Assembly (NCBI GenBank): GCA_030463445.1
Contig: JAQGFW010002708.1
Span: 1-20,824 of the forward strand
Direction of reading: 5' to 3'
DNA from: Euplotes aediculatus
Taxonomy: Eukaryota > Ciliophora > Spirotrichea > Euplotida > Euplotidae
Length of the DNA: 20,824 nucleotides
Position numbers and translations under genes: made by a program. A model generated the notes under the pieces. It was not told the origin of the DNA. It worked only from the letters and a program-made list of their open reading frames with translations, and did not search any database. Of this stretch, positions 13,662 through 20,824 are shown one piece after another (within the stretch, counting starts at the first letter, position 1; every line of letters begins with the position of its first letter).

Positions 13662-14506
13662 AGCCATTGTCTAAGCTTGTATAATGAAAAAGGAACCTGC
13701 TGTACAGCATTATTACTTTCATCTTCTATAAATATAAACTCAACTCCAGATTCTTTTGCCTTCTTTACTATAGCAGCTACATTGATTTCACCCTCACCCA
13801 AAACCACATCATTGTCTGGATTTGTTGTTCCTGATAGTCCGTGCGGAGTTCCTTTTTTTAAATCTTTTGCGTGAATTAATTTTATCCTGTCACCATACTT
13901 TTCAAGTAAGGTCAGTGGATCCACATCTGCAATATGTGCCCATAAAATATCCAACTCCACCCCTACATAAGCAGGATTGGTTTGGTCCATGATCCAGTCG
14001 AACAGGGTTTGATTTTTATGGCTGACCATTTCATATCCATGATTGTGATAAGAAAACTGAATGCCATATTTTTCTTTTAACAGCTGTCCCGCCTTATTAA
14101 AATCGATAGCTGCTTTCTGCGCCTGTTCCATACCAAATTTCCCTGTGTGTGGTATCCAGGCTACCCGGATATGGGTGGCTCCCAACTCCTTTGCAATAGA
14201 AGCTATTTTATCTGTATGCTTTACCAGATCATCATAAGACACGCCGAAACTGGGACAATACATACCCCTTTTGTCGAGCTCCTTTTTTATGTATTCGGGA
14301 GATTTACCAAAGAGATTAGAAAACTCAATGTATTCAATGCCCCAGGATTGTATGGAATCGAGCGTGCTTTCAAAATGCTGTGCAAATTCATTTCGGAAAC
14401 TATATGAAACAACACCGATTCCAATCGTATTTTCTTTCTTTTGCTGGGCAACCGAGCCAATAACAAATAAAAAACAACAACACAGCAGCAATATACTTCT
14501 GTTCAT
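13637..14506 (-). CDS. Exported sugar phosphate isomerase/epimerase-like TIM barrel (xylose isomerase-like)
   Basis: 289 residues. Signal peptide 1-20 (LLLCCCFLFVIGSVA, then QQ). The rest is an AP-endonuclease-2 / xylose isomerase-like TIM barrel. It has G-V-V-S-Y-S-F-R at the first strand, FSYHNHGYEM, VGVELDILWAHIADVDP and LIHAKDL, and the late FIFIEDE strand. The His, Glu and Asp at strand ends are the expected divalent-metal ligands. Exported members paired with Gfo/Idh oxidoreductases and SusCD occur widely in Bacteroidota, and some act as epimerases or lyases on 3-keto sugars; the substrate here is unknown. It begins 3 nt after the oxidoreductase stop and is the last gene of the operon. 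Confidence 0.9.
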   Translation of the reverse strand: MNRSILLLCCCFLFVIGSVAQQKKENTIGIGVVSYSFRNEFAQHFESTLDSIQSWGIEYIEFSNLFGKSPEYIKKELDKRGMYCPSFGVSYDDLVKHTDKIASIAKELGATHIRVAWIPHTGKFGMEQAQKAAIDFNKAGQLLKEKYGIQFSYHNHGYEMVSHKNQTLFDWIMDQTNPAYVGVELDILWAHIADVDPLTLLEKYGDRIKLIHAKDLKKGTPHGLSGTTNPDNDVVLGEGEINVAAIVKKAKESGVEFIFIEDESNNAVQQVPFSLYKLRQWLYSIPESR

Positions 14507-14509
14507 ATT

Positions 14510-15823
14510 TTATATTTTGACTTCCCAACCTGGTTCATATGTTCTGCTCCAAAGTTTCATAGCTGTCGGGTTATTCAGGATATGACCGTTCTTCGGATTA
14601 CATATTAAGGTGGATTGGGTTCGGTAGGCAATATTACCTAATTGTGGTAGCAAGGTAGATTGATGTCCTTCCAGTATGGGAGCAGCTAGCGATTCTTTTC
14701 CCCTGATAGTTTGGCAAAAATTCTCCAGGTGAAGTTTCTCCAGTTGTTCCATTGGGCTTACTGTATTGGTGGGATCAAATGGAGTTGAATCAGCAATATC
14801 CTTCACCAGTTTTCCATCTGGTGAAAATACCTGGTAGCTGTTGTTGCCAGGATATACGATGGTTCCATTTGTTCCATAAAATATTACCCCACGCCCATGT
14901 CCTTCTATTGGGAAACCGTTGCAGCTACGGCCTTCCCAGGTACAGGCTTTTCCACCCGGGAAAGTAAAATTAATAGTTTGTGTATCTGGAGTTTCCCAAT
15001 CATCCTGAAAATGAAAGCGCCCCCCACTGGAATTAACCGAATCCGGATAAGTTACCCCTAAACCCCAGCGAATCACATCCAGTTCATGGGTTCCATTGTT
15101 GAGAGATTCTCCTGTACCCCAATGCCAGAACCAATGCCAATTATAATGAACCAGGTTATCCTGAAAAGGTTTTCTTGGAGCTGGTCCCTGCCATAAATCA
15201 AAATTGAAATGGCCCGGAGCAGGTGTTTTTTTCCCAGACCCAATTGATTTTCGATTGTTAACATACCAACCTTTTGCATAGTAGACTTGTCCGATAATTC
15301 CCTGATGAATGTCCTGAATCATCTGCTGCACATGGTTAAAACTGCGTCGCTGGCTACCCATTTGTACAAAACATTTATAACGATCGCTGGCTTCAACCAG
15401 CAATTCTCCTTCCCGGGGATTATGACTGCAGGGCTTTTCAACATATACGTGTTTTCCGGCTTTGAGCGCCATAATTGCAGCCGGTGTATGCCAATGATCA
15501 GGCGCTGAAATAACCAGGGAATCCATATCCTTTGATTCAAGCAACTTACGTATATCAGTAAATGCATGAGGTGCTTTGCCCGTTTGATTTTGCAGAATCT
15601 GCACTGTTTTATCCAATACCCGCTGATCCGGATCGCAAACAAAACCAACCTCCACATTGGGTAAACTGGCAAAAGCTTTTGAAAGAAAAAGCCCCCGGCT
15701 ATTTGTGCCCATTACACCTATTACCACTTTTTCAGCCGGACTGCCTTTTAACAAAGATGGATAGATGAAAACGCCTGAACCTAATACGGAGCTTTGTTTT
15801 AAAAACTTTCTTCGGTTTAACAT
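14510..15823 (-). CDS. Tat-exported Gfo/Idh/MocA-family oxidoreductase
   Basis: 437 residues from ATG at 15823; a TTG two codons upstream is possible but less likely. The N-terminus has a twin-arginine motif, N-R-R-K-F-L-K, and a hydrophobic stretch to about residue 24, so the folded, cofactor-loaded enzyme would be exported by Tat. The Rossmann fingerprint is VVIGVMGTNSRG at 33-44. The conserved catalytic-region E-K-P is at 129-131 (VYVEKPCSHN). A C-terminal substrate domain contains GTHELDVIRWGLG. The family oxidises sugars or inositols with tightly bound NAD(P). In this context it likely makes a keto-sugar for the neighbouring TIM-barrel enzyme. It lies 18 nt after susD. Confidence 0.92.
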   Translation of the reverse strand: MLNRRKFLKQSSVLGSGVFIYPSLLKGSPAEKVVIGVMGTNSRGLFLSKAFASLPNVEVGFVCDPDQRVLDKTVQILQNQTGKAPHAFTDIRKLLESKDMDSLVISAPDHWHTPAAIMALKAGKHVYVEKPCSHNPREGELLVEASDRYKCFVQMGSQRRSFNHVQQMIQDIHQGIIGQVYYAKGWYVNNRKSIGSGKKTPAPGHFNFDLWQGPAPRKPFQDNLVHYNWHWFWHWGTGESLNNGTHELDVIRWGLGVTYPDSVNSSGGRFHFQDDWETPDTQTINFTFPGGKACTWEGRSCNGFPIEGHGRGVIFYGTNGTIVYPGNNSYQVFSPDGKLVKDIADSTPFDPTNTVSPMEQLEKLHLENFCQTIRGKESLAAPILEGHQSTLLPQLGNIAYRTQSTLICNPKNGHILNNPTAMKLWSRTYEPGWEVKI

Positions 15824-15841
15824 ATTCAAGTTTGTTCAGGA

Positions 15842-17476
15842 TTAGTAACCTGGGTTTTGTTCAATCGGGTTGTCAAGATTGGCATCAATAAACTTTTGAG
15901 GAATCGGAAAGAATTGATGATACTCCTGAATAGTAGGGCCACTTTTAGGATTATACTGTCGCACTCGTTGTACCAAAAGTCCTAACCTGCTAAGCGTATT
16001 ACGGCGCAATTCCTCTAACATCAATTCTCTGGCTCTTTCATCCAAAATAAAATCAATGGTTACATCTTCCGCATTAATCAAAGCAGCTTTTGCTCTGCTT
16101 CTAACCGCGTTGATATCAGCTGCTGCTTTTACCAGATCACCTGCTTTCATATACGCTTCTGCCCTCAGCAAATAGGTTTCTGCCAGCCGAATGAGATAAT
16201 GTTCTTTAAAGGTTCTACCATAGGTAGCACCGGCCAGTGCTTCTCCTTCAATTTTTCGGATAAAGGGGTAATACCAATACATTGTATCCAGATCCACTGC
16301 TGTAGCTGGATCTACTTTTTGTCCAAAGTATTTTGAAGCTGGTTCATTGTAATAAAAATCCCGTCGAATATTAAAAGGTGAATTTCGAATATCGCTTTCA
16401 CTGTTTTCCCAGATTGTATGATTGTAATAATTGGTGCCTCTAAACCAACCAACTGGTCTGCCTAAGCTATCTACTACCCGCATGGCTGTTTTTCCATCCG
16501 GATCTTTGATTGCGAAATACCGGGGACCAAAGGCCCTTAACATTCCATTTCCGCCACCACCCTTCGGAATACCTCCCGGAGTTTGAAACTCAAACTGCAT
16601 TGCCCAGATCGTTTCTTTGTTGCCCGAAGTAGCGCGGTTTTGATTATTATCTTTGAACAGATCCGAAAATACGTCTCCTGGCTGATTTGAATATTTCCCA
16701 AATCTGGTTTGCATTAACTGATATGAACCGTCGTTGATTACACTGGATGCTGCTGTAATTGCTTTTTGTGGTTGGCCTACATGCAGGTAAAGTTCTGCCA
16801 ACAGATGCTCTGCTGCAGCTTTTACAACCCTACCTTCCACATTGGTTGTTTTTGGAAGGTTGGCAGCTGCAAATTCAAGATCTACGATTATAAAATCCAA
16901 CACCTGTTCTTTAGTTGCCCGCTCATAATTTAATTGCGGGCCTTCGGCAATTTTATCAACTATAGGAACTCCCCCATATAAATTCACTAGTATATTATAA
17001 GCATAGGCTCTTAGAAAACGTGCTTCTGCAATCGTCTCATTTTTTTCTGCAGGCGTTTTCCAGGAAACAGCTGGCTTATCTGCATATTCAATTACGGTAT
17101 TAGCTCTTGGAATTAATCGCAGATAAGCCTGCTCCCAATGATGATTGACCTGACCGGCGGTTGGCGTAACCCAGGTTCTGTAATCAACATATGTATTGAT
17201 ATTTGGGTCACCGGTCATTGCTACATCTGTTCCTACATGGAAGTCCCAGATATTACTGCCATACCCATAATCGTCGTTTTCAAAAAAAGCACTACGAAGT
17301 GCGCCATGAATGGACGCGATATAGGTATCAAATCCCTCCTTATTCACCAATACCACATCCGGATTCAGGAAGCCTTTCGGCACTTCATCCAATACTGATT
17401 TTGAACAGGATAATGAGCAGATGGTTACCAACATTACCAAACCTCCTGCCAATAAAGAATTATATAATGATCTCAT
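15842..17476 (-). CDS. susD: RagB/SusD-family outer-membrane glycan-binding lipoprotein
   Basis: 544 residues with a lipoprotein signal ending S-L-S-C (Cys24). The body has the SusD features: early S-V-L-D-E-V-P-K-G-F-L, helical segment E-A-R-F-L-R-A-Y-A-Y-N-I-L-V-N-L-Y-G-G-V-P, and C-terminal L-I-R-L-A-E-T-Y-L-L-R-A-E-A-Y-M-K-A-G followed by D-I-N-A-V-R-S-R-A. It closes with F-F-P-I-P-Q-K and N-P-G-Y. SusD acts as the lid over the SusC barrel and binds the glycan at the cell surface. It starts 18 nt after the SusC stop. The ligand is unknown. Confidence 0.94.
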   Translation of the reverse strand: MRSLYNSLLAGGLVMLVTICSLSCSKSVLDEVPKGFLNPDVVLVNKEGFDTYIASIHGALRSAFFENDDYGYGSNIWDFHVGTDVAMTGDPNINTYVDYRTWVTPTAGQVNHHWEQAYLRLIPRANTVIEYADKPAVSWKTPAEKNETIAEARFLRAYAYNILVNLYGGVPIVDKIAEGPQLNYERATKEQVLDFIIVDLEFAAANLPKTTNVEGRVVKAAAEHLLAELYLHVGQPQKAITAASSVINDGSYQLMQTRFGKYSNQPGDVFSDLFKDNNQNRATSGNKETIWAMQFEFQTPGGIPKGGGGNGMLRAFGPRYFAIKDPDGKTAMRVVDSLGRPVGWFRGTNYYNHTIWENSESDIRNSPFNIRRDFYYNEPASKYFGQKVDPATAVDLDTMYWYYPFIRKIEGEALAGATYGRTFKEHYLIRLAETYLLRAEAYMKAGDLVKAAADINAVRSRAKAALINAEDVTIDFILDERARELMLEELRRNTLSRLGLLVQRVRQYNPKSGPTIQEYHQFFPIPQKFIDANLDNPIEQNPGY

Positions 17477-17494
17477 TTGTTGTAGGATTTTGAG

Positions 17495-20400
17495 TTAAAA
17501 ACTTAAGTTAATACCAGCAGCTACTGTTCTCGGAGTTGGATAACCCGCATAATTGTAACCGCTTTCCGGATCTTGTCCAACGTAATCAGTAAAGGTTTTT
17601 AGATTTTTTGCGCTTATATACACCCGCACAGTTTGCATTTTCCATTTCTGAAGGATGGAAGCCGGGAGTTCATACGACAAGATCAGGTCCTGAATACGTA
17701 CAAAATCACGAGAAGTATAGTATTGATAACCCAACGGATTGGTATACACCAGAGAGGGTCTGCTGTTGGATTTATTTTCTTCTGTCCACCAGCCTGCATC
17801 AAGCATATTAACCGGTCGGCTTGGATAATTGTTTACAGGATCCAGCAGGTAAAAACTCTGTGACCAGCCTGTCATCGCGTTGACAAAAACACTCAGACTT
17901 AAGTTTTTATAATTAAATGTGTTATTAAACCCCCAACGATATTTTGGTTCTCTTTGAGAAATAACCGTACGATCTGCTGCATCAATTTTACCATCTTTAT
18001 TTAAATCGCGAAACCGTATAAAACCAGGTTTATATCCTGCTGGCATATCATCTCCCTCCTGGTATATTCCATCCATTGCATAATCATAGTTGATTTGAAT
18101 CGGTTGTCCGATAAACCATCTGTTACCGATATCATCATCTTCTTTTCCATCTTTATTATTATCACTTCCGTATAAATGGACAATTCGATTTTTATTGGAA
18201 GAAAAAAGAATAGAACTGTTCCAGTTGAAATTTTTAGACTGGATATTACGGGTATTGAGGGTAATTTCGACCCCTTGGTTTTTTGTTTCACCAAGGTTGG
18301 TAAGAACCTGTGAAAAACCAGTCGGACTGGGAAGTGATCTGTTTAATAATAAATCTTTGGTACGCATGGAATAAAATTCAAGGGTTCCTCCTAGCCGTCC
18401 TTTGAACAATTCGAAATCAACCGCATAGTTTTGAGAAACGGTGGTCTCCCATCTTAAATTGGGATTGGCCATACTGCTGGTGAAGACAGCATTAGAAGTG
18501 CTGCCTCCATCCCCATAAACATATTGCGTAGTCGAGGACCTGGCCAGCGACTGATAGGGATTGATAGCCTGGTTACCAACTGAACCAAAGGAGAAACGAA
18601 GTTTGAGATAATCAATCGCAGTGAACCGATCCATAAATTTTTCGTCACTCATGATCCAGGCAGCAGCAACTGAAGGGAAAACCCCAAATTTATGATTGGC
18701 TCCAAACACCGAGGTTCCGTCTCTTCGGGTGGTTAAAGTAAGAAGATACCTGTTTTTGAACTGATAATTGATCCGAAGCATGGAAGAGATTCCATCAACC
18801 TGTTGTGCATCCGAGAAGTTTTGCTGCACCTGCGCGATGTTCATGTTATTCCAGCCCAATACATCGGTAAAAAAATTAGATGCATTGGCATTCGTAGATT
18901 CCCATTTGCGCTGATTTCGACCGTATAGGGCAGTGACATCGAGTTGATGATTTTCTCCTATTGATCTGGAATAATTCAAAATATTTTCCAGCACCCAGTC
19001 AAAATCCTCCCGATTGTATTTGGAAGCAGCGCCCAGGTTATTGAGTCCGTTTCTTTTGTAAATAGGAGAAGATTGGTAACGATGTTCCCAGCGCAGGTTC
19101 GGGGAGTAGTTAATCCGGTAGGTTAAGCCTTTAATAAAGGGAACGTCTATCAATGCATATACATTGGCAAAAAGATTTTGCTTTTTATCTTCATCCTTAT
19201 CGAAAATGGAGTAAAAGAGTGGGCTTCTTTGGATCTGGTCATCAACCGGATAGGGAACCGGATCTTTTCGCGAAGAATCAAAGAATAATTTTCCAAATGG
19301 ACTTAGGGTATAGCCTTGTTGTGTATCAGCCTCTTTGCCAGACAGATTTCGAATACTGAATTGAGAGTTTACACCAATTTTAAACCATGATTTGATGGCT
19401 GTTTCAAGATTGATCCGAATTGAGTTGCGATTGGCATTATCATTAAAAATCAATCCTTTTTCTGTTACGCGGGCAGCACTTATAAAATAAGATGTTTTTC
19501 CAGCTTTGCCAGATACGCTGATATCAGCTGAAAGTATAGAACCTTTCTGACTGATTTCATCCCAGGGATCAACCGTTCTTCCATTTGTAAAATTTTCAGC
19601 TTCCGTGTTTGTCAGATAAGTGGCAATTTGGGCAGGATCTGCTGTTTGTCCGGTTTGCCTTCGCACATCTAGTGTTTTTTCTATGTAGCGCTCAGGACTA
19701 AGAATTTTCATTCGGTTGCTCCAATCTGAAACACCGCCATAAGTATTAAAACGGATAGTCGGTTTGCTTCCTGTTCCCTTTTTTGAATTAATAAGAATCA
19801 CTCCATTCGCTGCCCTAGATCCATAGATCGCGCCGGCGGAAGCATCCTTTAAAATTTCCATCGATTCTATATCATTGGGATTGATATCCGCCAGATTTCC
19901 ATTGAAAAATATTCCATCAACAATAATCAGCGGATCATTAGATGCTGTAATGGAACGAGTTCCCCGGATTAATATACTACCCCCCTGACCAGGTCGTCCA
20001 TTGTCGGTAAACTGAACTCCAGCAACCCTACCCCGAATTGCTTGTGTTACATTGGTATTGGGAAGTCCTTCCAATTGTTTCATTTCCATCTTTGCGATAG
20101 AGCCCGTAACATTACGCCTCGATTGAGAACCATATCCAACCACCACCACTTCATTCAACGCATTGGAACTTGCTTTAAGCTGGATATTGACGGAAATCTG
20201 ATTTTCCAATTTTACCTCTTTAGATTCATAGCCGATTAAGGATGCAATAATGATGGAATTTGCAGGAAGATCTATTTCAAATTCACCTTCTTCATTCGTA
20301 GAAGTACCCATTCCACCATCTTTGGCAAGAATCGTGACACCAGCCAATGGCTGTCCCTTTTCATCAATTACCTTCCCTTTAATAGGGTTGAAATAAGCTG

Positions 20401-20821
20401 GAAGCTGTTTTTCATCAGATCGGTTGGTACCAGAGGTAAACGAAATTGGTTTTTCCTTGAGTTTGTACCTCAACACTATTTTTTTACCGTTAACACGAAA
20501 GGCAATCTGATTCGCAGTAAGTACAGTTTGGAGTACCTCATCAAGTGATTCATTTTCTAAATGAACAGAGATTCTTCGATTGGCCTTAATTGCTGTTGGA
20601 CTATACATGAAAGTTACTCCTGCCTGTTCTTCAATTTTGGAGAGAACAAACTTTATAGTTTTATTCTCCGCATTAATACGAATTACCTTGCGCATAATAT
20701 CCTGCCCATTCATGTCATGGGCCAATAGCATTTGAAGGCTTAGAAAAACTAGCATTAATCGTCCAATGGAAACTCTAATAACGGTAAGGAGCAAGCCGCT
20801 ACGGTTTAGAAATTTTTTCAT
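17495..20821 (-). CDS. susC: SusC/RagA-family TonB-linked outer-membrane protein with STN domain
   Basis: 1108 residues, complete within the window; ATG at 20821 is 3 nt from the edge. A signal/anchor region (1-40) is followed by an STN domain (about 55-118; I-K-F-V-L-S-K-I-E-E-Q-A-G-V-T-F-M-Y). Next come a carboxypeptidase-regulatory-like beta-sandwich (147-217; I-K-G-K-V-I-D-E-K-G-Q-P-L-A-G-V-T), a plug starting L-N-E-V-V-V-V-G-Y-G (222-231) and a large beta-barrel ending in Phe. With SusD it imports oligosaccharides using TonB energy. The STN domain is the signalling part that usually contacts a FecR-type anti-sigma factor, so an ECF sigma/anti-sigma pair is expected upstream, outside the window. 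First gene of the four-gene operon. Confidence 0.95.
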   Translation of the reverse strand: MKKFLNRSGLLLTVIRVSIGRLMLVFLSLQMLLAHDMNGQDIMRKVIRINAENKTIKFVLSKIEEQAGVTFMYSPTAIKANRRISVHLENESLDEVLQTVLTANQIAFRVNGKKIVLRYKLKEKPISFTSGTNRSDEKQLPAYFNPIKGKVIDEKGQPLAGVTILAKDGGMGTSTNEEGEFEIDLPANSIIIASLIGYESKEVKLENQISVNIQLKASSNALNEVVVVGYGSQSRRNVTGSIAKMEMKQLEGLPNTNVTQAIRGRVAGVQFTDNGRPGQGGSILIRGTRSITASNDPLIIVDGIFFNGNLADINPNDIESMEILKDASAGAIYGSRAANGVILINSKKGTGSKPTIRFNTYGGVSDWSNRMKILSPERYIEKTLDVRRQTGQTADPAQIATYLTNTEAENFTNGRTVDPWDEISQKGSILSADISVSGKAGKTSYFISAARVTEKGLIFNDNANRNSIRINLETAIKSWFKIGVNSQFSIRNLSGKEADTQQGYTLSPFGKLFFDSSRKDPVPYPVDDQIQRSPLFYSIFDKDEDKKQNLFANVYALIDVPFIKGLTYRINYSPNLRWEHRYQSSPIYKRNGLNNLGAASKYNREDFDWVLENILNYSRSIGENHQLDVTALYGRNQRKWESTNANASNFFTDVLGWNNMNIAQVQQNFSDAQQVDGISSMLRINYQFKNRYLLTLTTRRDGTSVFGANHKFGVFPSVAAAWIMSDEKFMDRFTAIDYLKLRFSFGSVGNQAINPYQSLARSSTTQYVYGDGGSTSNAVFTSSMANPNLRWETTVSQNYAVDFELFKGRLGGTLEFYSMRTKDLLLNRSLPSPTGFSQVLTNLGETKNQGVEITLNTRNIQSKNFNWNSSILFSSNKNRIVHLYGSDNNKDGKEDDDIGNRWFIGQPIQINYDYAMDGIYQEGDDMPAGYKPGFIRFRDLNKDGKIDAADRTVISQREPKYRWGFNNTFNYKNLSLSVFVNAMTGWSQSFYLLDPVNNYPSRPVNMLDAGWWTEENKSNSRPSLVYTNPLGYQYYTSRDFVRIQDLILSYELPASILQKWKMQTVRVYISAKNLKTFTDYVGQDPESGYNYAGYPTPRTVAAGINLSF

Positions 20822-20824
20822 TAA

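Overview
The window looks like a Bacteroidota chromosome, most likely Chitinophagaceae or a close relative. The evidence is a SusC/SusD pair, a SusC with an N-terminal STN domain, a short-LID adenylate kinase, a TPR-lipoprotein histidine kinase, a BNR-repeat secreted protein, and several TAnnTTTG-type -7 boxes in place of sigma70 promoters. No rRNA, tRNA, CRISPR array, insertion sequence or prophage was seen.

Left block (1-5041), housekeeping and envelope genes. A large secreted BNR-repeat protein runs off the left edge on the minus strand. It is divergent from a secreted YceI-like protein that ends in a clear intrinsic terminator. An exported methionine sulfoxide reductase B (minus) is divergent from adk, which is followed by a DUF1569/DinB-like protein.

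Middle block (5042-9345), an AT-richer accessory island. It holds an archaeal-type ATPase fused to a PD-(D/E)XK nuclease domain, preceded by two near-identical palindromes that reach its start codon. Next come a small four-helix membrane protein and a convergent orphan LytTR regulator flanked on both sides by direct repeats with a 21-bp period. Last is a tight three-gene minus-strand operon: two tiny Cys/His-rich proteins and a stand-alone HsdR-N-type nuclease.

Signalling block (9346-13661). A 51-residue exported peptide gene ends in a strong terminator and is followed by an overlapping TPR sensor kinase/response regulator pair. Divergent from it, across a 340-nt structured intergenic region with five tandem 9-mers, lies a single-pass membrane protein with a 15-bp tandem repeat inside its gene. 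That gene overlaps a GNAT acetyltransferase.

Right block (13637-20821), one minus-strand carbohydrate operon: SusC (STN-type), SusD, a Tat-exported Gfo/Idh/MocA oxidoreductase and an exported TIM-barrel sugar isomerase/epimerase, with gaps of 18, 18 and 3 nt. The expected flow is outer-membrane glycan capture and import, then periplasmic oxidation and isomerisation or lyase chemistry. The STN domain predicts a sigma/anti-sigma pair just beyond the right edge.
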